From: JAENVT01 sp039931555
Lineage (GTDB): Bacteria > Actinomycetota > Acidimicrobiia > Acidimicrobiales > Ilumatobacteraceae
Assembly (NCBI GenBank): GCA_039931555.1
Contig: JBDTRP010000138.1
Span: 1 to 29,143 of the forward strand
DNA length: 29,143 nucleotides
Reading direction: 5' to 3'
The notes under the pieces were generated by a model. The model saw nothing but the letters and a program-made list of their open reading frames with translations, made no database searches and was not told the origin of the DNA. The first letter of the stretch is position 1. Each line of letters begins with the position of its first letter. Positions 10,411 to 19,076 of this stretch are shown one piece after another. The position numbers and the translations under genes are program-made.

Positions 10411-11087
10411 CCGGCTGCGTCGGGCGGCGGGCACTGGTTGCCGTCGCCGAGGTCTTGCACGGTCGCGGCTTCGCCGACCTTCCAATCCGTGCCGTCGAAG
10501 TACATCGCCTGCTTCTCGCGCACGCTGATGATCTTGTCGTTGAGCACCGTTGGGTTGCCGCTGCTGTCGACCGGGCCGAGCAGGATCGACGCGTCGTACC
10601 AGCACGAGAAGGTGATGGCGCTCGTCGGGTCCTCGAGGGCGACTGATTGGGTGACGATGTAGGAGCCGCGCAGGTCGGTGGCCAAGTACTCGCCGCGCGC
10701 TGCAAGACCTTGGAAGTAGACCGTGCCCTGCCCGACCGCCGTGCCGCGCGAGCTGTGGAAGTCGGCAGCGTGGCACGTCGCCGGCGCTTGGCCGCACGCC
10801 ATGTAGGCGGTGAAGAAATCCTGGATGCCCTGCTTGATCGCCTGCTCGGCCGCCGGGTCGAGCGGGGCCGGGATCGTGGATGCGACGGTCGTCTGCCCGA
10901 CAACAGTGGGCGGCGGGGCCGGGCCCGCTGCGGGTGCCGCCGTCGTCGATGTCGACTGGCTCGAGTTCGTTCCTGACGGGATCGAGCCGGATGAGTCCGA
11001 CGTCGCGTCCGCACATCCGGTGGACGCCGAGACGACCAGCGCTGCAACGATCCACCGTCCGGCTGATCTCGGCGGGCGTCGGGTCAC
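10407..11087 (-). CDS. Predicted secreted lipoprotein of unknown function
   Basis: The 226-aa product begins with a basic n-region (RRPPR), a hydrophobic segment (RWIVAALVVSAS) and a lipobox-like STGC ending in C25, so it is probably exported and lipid-anchored. A Ser/Thr/Pro-rich linker (about 27-70) precedes a domain of ~150 residues with four cysteines. That domain resembles the NTF2-like accessory domains common in actinobacterial lipoproteins, but the match is only general. I chose the GTG at 11087, 4 nt after the stop of the upstream NERD-like gene, because it gives a normal signal peptide and suggests coupling. A GTG 51 nt further upstream would add an unusual Arg-rich extension. The function is not recognised. 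Confidence 0.7.
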   Translation of the reverse strand: MTRRPPRSAGRWIVAALVVSASTGCADATSDSSGSIPSGTNSSQSTSTTAAPAAGPAPPPTVVGQTTVASTIPAPLDPAAEQAIKQGIQDFFTAYMACGQAPATCHAADFHSSRGTAVGQGTVYFQGLAARGEYLATDLRGSYIVTQSVALEDPTSAITFSCWYDASILLGPVDSSGNPTVLNDKIISVREKQAMYFDGTDWKVGEAATVQDLGDGNQCPPPDAAG

Positions 11088-11091
11088 CGCC

Positions 11092-11778
11092 CTATTCAAG
11101 CAGGCCCGCAAGCGAGTCGTCCGGCGTGGTCTCGGCACGTCGAACCTGCTCGTGCACCACCCTCGGCTTGACCGCGTCGAGCCGGGTCGGCTGCTTGCAC
11201 AGCCAGTCGCGAAGGTCGTGTTGGGTGCGTACGTGCACCTCGGCAGGGCGGCTCAGTGTCTGCATCGTCGCCGCACCGATCAGCACCAGCATCGATTGCA
11301 CCGTCACGTCGAACCCGCACATCTCGGTCAGCACACGACTGGAGCGCCGTGCCTCGAAGCGTGTCTCGCGCAGGCGCTCGCTGTCTCGACCATTGATGGT
11401 CACGGTGTGTTCGCTGACCCAGACCTTCGCCCCCGGCTGATGTTCGAGGTAGATCGCGTAGACCCCGCCCGGCCCGATCACGACATGGTCGATCGGGCGG
11501 TCGTTGAGACCGAACTCCCCGACGCCGACGGCGTGCAGGACGAACCACCCGGCCGGCAGGTCGTCGAGCTCGTGACCAATCCGTTGCTCTTCCTTGGCAG
11601 CAGCGTGCTCGGCTCGTTCGCTGCGACTGCTGAGGCGTTTGGCGGTGCTCAACAGCGCGGCGGCCGAGCGTCGTGGCCTCGCTGCTCCGTGTGCCGTTTC
11701 GGTCCGGTTCGTACCGGCGACGACCAGGTCGGCAAGGCTCGGGGCCGGCCATGGTGATGTTGTCGGCACCACTGTCAT
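11092..11778 (-). CDS. NERD-like (nuclease-related domain) protein, probably catalytically degenerate
   Basis: The 228-aa product has an N-terminal Arg/Ser/Ala-rich region followed by a segment resembling the NERD domain, a restriction-endonuclease-like fold. Visible features are a Glu-rich helix (62-71), LPAGWFVLHAVGVGEFG, IDHVVIGPGGVYAIY (96-110) with D97, and LEH at 111-113. Active family members usually have an E-x-K-like signature at the last position; here His follows Glu and no Lys is adjacent, so cleavage activity is doubtful. There is no signal peptide or membrane segment. The start is ATG at 11778. The lipoprotein gene begins 4 nt after its stop. The NERD call rests on motif resemblance only. 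Confidence 0.6.
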   Translation of the reverse strand: MTVVPTTSPWPAPSLADLVVAGTNRTETAHGAARPRRSAAALLSTAKRLSSRSERAEHAAAKEEQRIGHELDDLPAGWFVLHAVGVGEFGLNDRPIDHVVIGPGGVYAIYLEHQPGAKVWVSEHTVTINGRDSERLRETRFEARRSSRVLTEMCGFDVTVQSMLVLIGAATMQTLSRPAEVHVRTQHDLRDWLCKQPTRLDAVKPRVVHEQVRRAETTPDDSLAGLLE

Positions 11779-11857
11779 ACGTCAGTATCGGCGCGGTGGT
11801 CGCGTCGCGTGAGTGCTCAATCGTGCCAATTCTGCGCCGACGCGCACACCAACGCGG

Positions 11858-12355
11858 TTAGATCTGACGCATTCGACCATAGCCGTTGCCGCGGATGCGG
11901 ATGTCGTACTGCCGCTGCTCCCAGTGCATCCCCATGAAGGTCATCTCCATGTTGATCTGGCCCGAGAGCTCGGCTGAGTTCCCGACCGGCACGGCGTCGC
12001 CGAAGTTTCCGGTGACGGTGAAGTTCGTTCCGGCGCTCGAGTAGTCGAGCACAGCCCACAAATAGGCATCGTGCAGGTACAGACCGGGGTGCTCGGTCGA
12101 TGTGCCGCCGAACTGCCAGATCACGCCGAGTCGCAGGCTGCACCCCGACGACGCGCCGAGCCACTCCCTGGCGTTGTTGGTCATGTTGACCCCGAGGGTC
12201 AGGGTGCCCTCCTGGGCGTTGGTCCAGTCCAGTTGGCCGGGCTGAGCGCCTTGGGGACAGGCGAATGCCCGCGTGCCCATCGCCTGGCTCTGGCCGTTGC
12301 CGAACAACGTGGCAACGTCTTTGACTGCGTTCCAGACATCTCCTATGTCGCCCAC
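11858..12355 (-). CDS. Unrecognised protein, coupled to the Asn-tract gene upstream
   Basis: I do not recognise this 165-aa protein. It has no signal peptide or membrane segment. From about residue 30 it looks beta-rich, with alternating hydrophobic and polar residues, many Trp/Tyr/Gly, and a C-terminal strand region ending QRQYDIRIRGNGYGRMRQI. The GTG at 12355 is preferred because it lies one base after the TGA of the upstream gene and 8 nt after a strong ribosome site AGGAAGG. A longer frame from 12421 would begin with an implausible poly-Thr run that is only the other frame of the Asn tract. The pair is probably one transcriptional unit. Confidence 0.65.
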   Translation of the reverse strand: MGDIGDVWNAVKDVATLFGNGQSQAMGTRAFACPQGAQPGQLDWTNAQEGTLTLGVNMTNNAREWLGASSGCSLRLGVIWQFGGTSTEHPGLYLHDAYLWAVLDYSSAGTNFTVTGNFGDAVPVGNSAELSGQINMEMTFMGMHWEQRQYDIRIRGNGYGRMRQI

Positions 12356-12356
12356 G

Positions 12357-12722
12357 TCAGGTGCCTTCCTGGTTCTGGTTGTCGTTGTTGTTGTTGTTGT
12401 TGTTGTTGTCGGTGCCGCCACCCGTCGCTTGCGAGTCGTCCAGGACCTCGTCCTGCTCGGCGTACGAGTAGTCGTCCTCCACCGCGTCGTAGTTCGGCTC
12501 GAAGTACGGCTTCAGTCGCTCGTCGATGAGTGACTCGTCGCCAGGTTCGACACCGCTGTCGTTCACCGGCGTCAGCTCCTCTGCCGAGACCTCGCCGCCC
12601 GTGTTGTCGTTGCCCCCGGCGTTGGCGTTGTCATTGGCGCCTTCGACGAGTTGCCAGTTCTCACCGTCCCACCAGTACTGGCCATCTTCGGATAGCTGCG
12701 CTCCTTCTGGCACGTTGCTCAT
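12357..12722 (-). CDS. Small acidic Asn-rich protein with a YWWDGENW motif
   Basis: The 121-aa product is very acidic and mostly low-complexity. Near the N-terminus, LSEDGQYWWDGENWQLVEG resembles the short Trp motif (WxDG..W) found at the ends of many actinobacterial membrane or secreted proteins. The rest is Glu/Asp/Asn-rich with a run of eight Asn (AAC codons) close to the C-terminus, and is probably disordered. There is no signal peptide. The ATG at 12722 is supported by the ribosome site AAGGAG a few bases upstream. The following unrecognised gene starts one base after this stop. No function can be given. Confidence 0.65.
   Translation of the reverse strand: MSNVPEGAQLSEDGQYWWDGENWQLVEGANDNANAGGNDNTGGEVSAEELTPVNDSGVEPGDESLIDERLKPYFEPNYDAVEDDYSYAEQDEVLDDSQATGGGTDNNNNNNNNDNQNQEGT
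12384..12407 (-). repeat. (AAC)8 trinucleotide microsatellite
   Basis: Eight uninterrupted GTT triplets on the + strand (AAC on the coding strand) encode Asn8 in the small acidic protein. A run this AT-rich and regular is exceptional in this GC-rich window. Changes in copy number would keep the frame. Confidence 0.9.
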
Positions 12723-12849
12723 CTTGTCTCCTTCCACATGGGGATTGATGCGCGGAGGGCTGAACACCGAGCACGCGTCATGCATGGTGCCCCGCTCTGT
12801 GCGCGCCGTGTTGCCTGAACAGGTTGCCTACACAGGCGGTTCGTCGCTC

Positions 12850-12855
12850 TACGAT
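12850..12855 (+). promoter_or_regulatory. -10 element placing the transcript start at the DUF2277 ATG
   Basis: TACGAT ends 7 nt before the ATG at 12863. No ribosome-binding sequence is visible before that ATG. This is the spacing seen for leaderless mRNAs in actinobacteria, so translation probably begins at the first base of the transcript. Confidence 0.45.
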
Positions 12856-12862
12856 GACGGCC

Positions 12863-13129
12863 ATGTGCCGCAACATCACCACGCTGCGTGGACTGGAGCC
12901 GCTGGCCACGCCACAAGAGATCGAAGCTGCCGCTCGTCAATATGTGCGAAAGATCAGCGGCGTGCAGAAGACGTCGACGGCCACGGAGGCCGCGTTCGAA
13001 CGAGCAGTCCTCACGATCACCCAAGCCTCGACGCAGCTGCTTCGTGAACTGCCCCCACGTAAGCAGCCACCGCCGACCCTGCCACCCCTCCGCCGGATCA
13101 CGTTGGCCAAAGCCGCAACGGTCAGCTGA
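12863..13129 (+). CDS. DUF2277 family protein
   Basis: A small conserved protein of unknown function, 88 aa, matching the DUF2277 pattern from its first residue: MCRNITTLRGLEP, then ATPQEIEAAARQYVRKISG, EAAFERAVLTIT, and the LPPRKQPPPTLPPLR tail. Most of the chain is predicted helical, and there is no membrane segment. The ATG at 12863 is chosen because the family always begins MCRN; ATG at 12854 and TTG at 12824 are in frame but would add residues. There is no ribosome site, but a -10 element 7 nt upstream suggests a leaderless transcript. It stands alone on the + strand between - strand genes. The family call is confident; the role is unknown. Confidence 0.85.
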   Translation: MCRNITTLRGLEPLATPQEIEAAARQYVRKISGVQKTSTATEAAFERAVLTITQASTQLLRELPPRKQPPPTLPPLRRITLAKAATVS

Positions 13130-13145
13130 CCTCCAGCGCACACGC

Positions 13146-14591
13146 CTACAGCGGCGCGACCCGGTCGAACCACGGGTGGGCTTGCTCGAGCTGCGCGGCG
13201 AGTTGCAGCAGCAGTGCCTCGTCGCCCGCACGGGCCATGAAGTGGGCGCCGATCGGCAGGCCGCCGGCGTTCCAATGCAGCGGGATGGACATCGCCGGCT
13301 GACCGGTGCCGTTGGCGAGAGCGGTGAACGGCGAGTAGGCGAGCACGCCGTTCGGGCCCATGCGGTAGTCGACGAAGTCGTCGTTGTCGGGCTGGAACCG
13401 ACCGATCTCGGCCGGCGGCTCGGCGAGCGTCGGTGTCAAGAGCATGTCGAACCCACGCTCGTCGGCCAGGAACCGGGCCATGTGGCGGCCGATCTCGTGC
13501 ACGGTGTTGACGGCATCGAGGTAGTCGCCACCGGAGATCGTCCGGCCGAGGGCGACAGCACCGCGCGTGACACCGTCGAGTTCGTCGCGACGGATTGCAC
13601 GGCCCAGCTCGGCCGCACGAGAGCGGACAGTGAGCTCGGTGCCGCAGGCGACGATGTCGGTCCAGGCGCGCATGAACCGATGGATGTCGACGGCCGGGTC
13701 GGCCTCGACCATCTCGTGGCCGAGTTGTGCGCACAGCGCCGCCGTATGGTCGATCGCCGCGCGGCAATCGGGGTGAACTGGATCACCGGTGAACGACACG
13801 TGCGAGCAGGCGATTCGCAGCGGCCTCGGAGCAGCGCGGATCGCGTCGAGCAACGTTGCCTCCAGTGGCGGGGCGTAGTACGGCGCGCCGATGTCAGTGC
13901 CGTGCGTCGCGTCGATCAACGCCGCGGTGTCGCGCACCGTACGGGTCAGGAACCCGTCGATGGCCATGCCTGCCCAACCCTCGCCAGAGGACGGACCGTC
14001 AGGCAGGCGGGCCCGGGTCGGCTTGAGGCCGAACAGCCCGCACGACGAGGCCGGGATGCGAACCGACCCGCCCCCGTCGCTGCCGTGGGCGATCGGCACG
14101 ACACCGGCCGCCACCGCGGCCGCTGATCCGGCCGACGACCCACCCGCGACGTGGTGCAGGTTCCAGGGATTGCGGGTGGGTCGGCCGTAGGCGGCCCCTT
14201 CCGCGGTCGGCCCGATACCGAATTCAGGGCTGGTGGTGCGGGCGAACGTGACCAACCCGGCACGCTCGATGCGGGTGAACAGCTCGCTGTCGACCGAATA
14301 CCGGTAGCCCCGGTAGATCCGCGAGCCCATGCTGGTGGGGAAGTCGACGGCGTCGCAGCCGAGGTCCTTGATCAGGAACGGAACGCCGGTGAACGGGCCG
14401 TTCGGCAAGCCGGCGGCGATCGCCCGGCGGGCTCGTTCGGCCTGCATGAAGACCACGGCGGCAATCTGGTGGTCGGTGGCCCCCACCCGGTTCAGTGCCA
14501 GGTCGAGCAACTCCTCGGCATGGACCTGCTTCGACCTCACCAGCTCAGCGAGGCCGAGGGCGTCGAATCCGCGGTACTCGTCGTGGCGCAT
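13146..14591 (-). CDS. Amidase-signature family hydrolase
   Basis: Cytoplasmic amidase of the amidase-signature family (Ser-cisSer-Lys triad), which hydrolyses carboxamides. The 481-aa product has the general-base lysine in GVPFLIKDLG (K75), the Gly/Ser-rich block GGSSAGSAAAVAAG with S152, and the nucleophile S176 in GSDGGGSVRIPASSCG, 24 residues later as in characterised members. The C-terminal block NGTGQPAMSIPLHWNAGGLP is also typical. It is not GatA by context: no gatB or gatC is nearby. The start ATG at 14591 is supported by TACGGT ending 7 nt upstream (leaderless layout); a GTG at 14600 would overlap that element. It is divergent from fusA. The substrate is unknown. Confidence 0.9.
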   Translation of the reverse strand: MRHDEYRGFDALGLAELVRSKQVHAEELLDLALNRVGATDHQIAAVVFMQAERARRAIAAGLPNGPFTGVPFLIKDLGCDAVDFPTSMGSRIYRGYRYSVDSELFTRIERAGLVTFARTTSPEFGIGPTAEGAAYGRPTRNPWNLHHVAGGSSAGSAAAVAAGVVPIAHGSDGGGSVRIPASSCGLFGLKPTRARLPDGPSSGEGWAGMAIDGFLTRTVRDTAALIDATHGTDIGAPYYAPPLEATLLDAIRAAPRPLRIACSHVSFTGDPVHPDCRAAIDHTAALCAQLGHEMVEADPAVDIHRFMRAWTDIVACGTELTVRSRAAELGRAIRRDELDGVTRGAVALGRTISGGDYLDAVNTVHEIGRHMARFLADERGFDMLLTPTLAEPPAEIGRFQPDNDDFVDYRMGPNGVLAYSPFTALANGTGQPAMSIPLHWNAGGLPIGAHFMARAGDEALLLQLAAQLEQAHPWFDRVAPL

Positions 14592-14598
14592 TCCGGCC

Positions 14599-14604
14599 AC
14601 CGTA
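14599..14604 (-). promoter_or_regulatory. -10 element of the amidase gene (leaderless layout)
   Basis: Read on the - strand this is TACGGT, ending 7 nt before the amidase ATG at 14591. No ribosome site is present, so it supports the ATG start over the GTG at 14600. Confidence 0.4.
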
Positions 14605-14643
14605 ACCCGGTCACGGTCCGCGCAATCGCAAGCACAGCGCCGA

Positions 14644-14649
14644 TATCAT
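14644..14649 (+). promoter_or_regulatory. Possible -10 element for fusA
   Basis: TATCAT lies 90 nt before the fusA start, in the 148-bp gap between the divergent amidase and fusA genes. No convincing -35 hexamer is seen at 16-18 bp. Because fusA is separated from rpsG here it needs its own promoter, and this is the best hexamer in the gap. Confidence 0.3.
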
Positions 14650-14739
14650 TGAACACCGTGCCTACGGCCGATCGGCCCTGCGTACCCCCACACGCAATGA
14701 CGCAACCTGACTGCAAGACCCAGAGAGAGAAGTAGAGAG

Positions 14740-16839
<2,100 letters not shown>

Positions 16840-16847
16840 GGAGCCCG

Positions 16848-17576
16848 ATGATCAAGCACCTCGTACTCGTGTCCGTGCTGGGCCTCGGCTTCACCGCGTG
16901 TGGCAGCAGCGACAGCGTCGCCGCAACCGCTGCGAAGGGTGATGCCTTCTGCAAGTCGGCCGAGACGGCGAAGGTCGACAACGACGCACTCAACGCAATT
17001 GACGGAACCGATACGACCAAGATCAAGCTCGAGCTCGGCGGGGCAATCGATTCCTTGACCACGGCGGTCGCCAAGGCTCCGAAAGACATCGTCGTCACGG
17101 CCAAGACGCTGCTGTCGAAGGAAGTGGAGCTCGAGTCGTTGCTGAAGAAGAACGACTACGACGTCGTCAAGATGTCGTCCTCTGCCGAGGGGAAGAAACT
17201 GCTCGCCGATGACTCGGCCAAGAAGGCCGGCGACGACTTCGACAAGTACCTCAGCGACAAGTGCGGCATCGCCCCATCCGACACGACTCCGTCCGACACG
17301 ACGCCACTCGACACCACGGTCTCGGGCGACACGTCGGTCGACACCATCGTTGACCTCGGTGAAGGCGAAGCGGCGATCAACAAGTTCCTCGACTTCTACG
17401 AGCTCGGCACCAGCTCGACGCTGACCGCCGACGAGCGTTCGTGCATCGTCTCCAATCTGGTCGACAAGGTAACCGGCGCCGATCTGAACCAGGCGATTGC
17501 CGGCCAGGCGAGTAGCGAGTTGCAGCAGGCCCTCGGGCTGGCGTTCATCAACTGCAACGTCACCGTTCAATCCTGA
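16848..17576 (+). CDS. Predicted lipoprotein coupled to fusA
   Basis: The 242-aa product starts with a short basic n-region (MIKH), a hydrophobic stretch and FTAC ending in C18, a slightly non-standard lipobox, so export and lipidation are likely. An N-terminal domain with Lys/Asp/Ala-rich helices (about 25-140) is followed by a Thr/Asp/Pro linker (SDTTPSDTTPLDTT) and a C-terminal region of ~75 residues containing cysteines (ERSCIVSNLVDKV; INCNV). The ATG at 16848 lies 8 nt after the fusA stop, and its ribosome site AGGGAG (16838-16843) overlaps that stop, so it should be translated from the fusA mRNA. I do not recognise the family. Confidence 0.75.
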   Translation: MIKHLVLVSVLGLGFTACGSSDSVAATAAKGDAFCKSAETAKVDNDALNAIDGTDTTKIKLELGGAIDSLTTAVAKAPKDIVVTAKTLLSKEVELESLLKKNDYDVVKMSSSAEGKKLLADDSAKKAGDDFDKYLSDKCGIAPSDTTPSDTTPLDTTVSGDTSVDTIVDLGEGEAAINKFLDFYELGTSSTLTADERSCIVSNLVDKVTGADLNQAIAGQASSELQQALGLAFINCNVTVQS

Positions 17577-17684
17577 ATCACCCTCAACGCGGCGTATCCA
17601 CGCCACGGGTGAACGACTCTCGAAGAGGTGCGGCATTCCGCCGCGAATCAGTGACAAGCTGATCCTCGTCGAGAGGAGGACGCG

Positions 17685-19076
17685 ATGCCGTCCAAGCAAC
17701 CGATGGGTGATGTCATTGTGCTGTTGCCGGGCATTCTCGGCAGCGTGCTGGAGCGCCATGGGCACGAGGTCTGGGCGATGTCGCCCGGTGCGGCATGGCG
17801 CGCGATCGTCTCCCTCGGCCACAGCGTCAACGATCTGCAGTTGCACGACGACGACCCGTCGGTCGACGATCTCGGCGACGGAGTCACCGCGCCACGCCTG
17901 CAGCCCGATCTCCACCTGATCCCGGGGTTGTGGAGCATCGACGGCTACTCGCACATCCGGGCCTCGATCTTCGCCCACTTCGATGTGGTCGACGGCAAGA
18001 ACTGGTTCGACTTCCCCTATGACTGGCGTCGCGACAACCGGGTGGCTGCACGGCATCTGGCCGAGCGGGCGCCGGGATGGTTGCGGGCGTGGCGTCAACA
18101 CTCCGGCAACAACGATGCCAAGCTGGTGCTGGTCGCGCACTCGATGGGCGGTCTCGTCGCCCGGCACTACCTGGAGGTGTTCGACGGCTGGCGTGACACA
18201 CGCTTGCTCGTCACGTTCGGCACGCCGTATCGCGGGTCGCTGAACGCACTCGACTTCTTGTGCAACGGCTTCAAGAAGAAGATCGGTCCGCTCGGCCTCG
18301 ACCTCACCACATTGCTCCGTTCGCTGACCTCCGTCTATCAACTGTTGCCCCGATACCCCGTGATCGACTCCGGCGGTGGTGCGCTGACCAGGGTGTCGGA
18401 GACGCCTGCCCTGCCCGGCGTCGACCAGGTGCGCGCGGCAGCCGCGATGCAGTTCCATCTCGACATCGACGCTGCGGTGCAGAGTCGTCCGGCCAACAGC
18501 TACGCCATCCACCCGATCGTCGGCATCCTCCAGCCCACGAACCAATCGGCTCGTCTCCGCGCCGGTTCGGTGGAGATGCTGCAGTCGTACTCCGGCGTCG
18601 ACAGCGCCGGTGACGGGACGGTGCCGCGGGCGTCGGCGACGCCGGTCGAGCTCTCCGATCAGGGCCGGGAGATCTACGCGCCCGATCAGCATGGCGCGCT
18701 GCAGAACGGCACCGGGCCGCTGACCCAGCTGATCGGTCTGCTCTCGGCGAGGCCGACCTCGAACTTCCGAGGGGGTCTGTCGGGGTTCGGTCTGAAGATC
18801 GACGACGTGTTCGCCGCCGACGAGCCGGTCAGCGCGGTCGCCACGTCGGATGATTCGGCATCTGCCGTGAACGCCGTCGTCGACGATGTGGCCACCGGAC
18901 GACCCGTGCTGGAGTCGCGCATCGAGGCCGACGGCGACGGCGCGTACCGCATGGAATGGCCGCCACCACCGCCGGGCGACTATCGACTCACCGTCTCGGC
19001 GACCGATCCCGACAGCGAGCGACTGCCGGTGCACTCGCTGTTCATCGTTGCCTCGACGGAGGACGGGTTGCGGTGA
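17685..19076 (+). CDS. LCAT-like alpha/beta-hydrolase (lipase/acyltransferase fold)
   Basis: Serine hydrolase of the lecithin:cholesterol acyltransferase-like group, 463 aa. It opens with IVLLPGILGSVL (oxyanion loop), has the nucleophile elbow AHSMGG with S153, then SAGDGTVPRAS with D310 and DQHGAL with H336, which form a plausible Ser-Asp-His triad in the right order. Residues ~395-455 form a separate beta-rich region (YRMEWPPPPPGDYRLTVSA) resembling an Ig-like domain. There is no signal peptide, so the enzyme is probably cytoplasmic. The ATG at 17685 has the strong ribosome site GAGGAGG (17673-17679). The stop overlaps the start of the CHAT gene (GTGA), so the two are coupled. The substrate (phospholipid, ester or other acyl donor) is unknown. 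Confidence 0.85.
   Translation: MPSKQPMGDVIVLLPGILGSVLERHGHEVWAMSPGAAWRAIVSLGHSVNDLQLHDDDPSVDDLGDGVTAPRLQPDLHLIPGLWSIDGYSHIRASIFAHFDVVDGKNWFDFPYDWRRDNRVAARHLAERAPGWLRAWRQHSGNNDAKLVLVAHSMGGLVARHYLEVFDGWRDTRLLVTFGTPYRGSLNALDFLCNGFKKKIGPLGLDLTTLLRSLTSVYQLLPRYPVIDSGGGALTRVSETPALPGVDQVRAAAAMQFHLDIDAAVQSRPANSYAIHPIVGILQPTNQSARLRAGSVEMLQSYSGVDSAGDGTVPRASATPVELSDQGREIYAPDQHGALQNGTGPLTQLIGLLSARPTSNFRGGLSGFGLKIDDVFAADEPVSAVATSDDSASAVNAVVDDVATGRPVLESRIEADGDGAYRMEWPPPPPGDYRLTVSATDPDSERLPVHSLFIVASTEDGLR

Noticed and set aside
12356..12421. N-terminal poly-Thr extension of the unrecognised 165-aa protein
   Set aside because: The Thr run is the alternate frame of the (AAC)8 tract of the upstream gene; the GTG at 12355 has a far better ribosome site.
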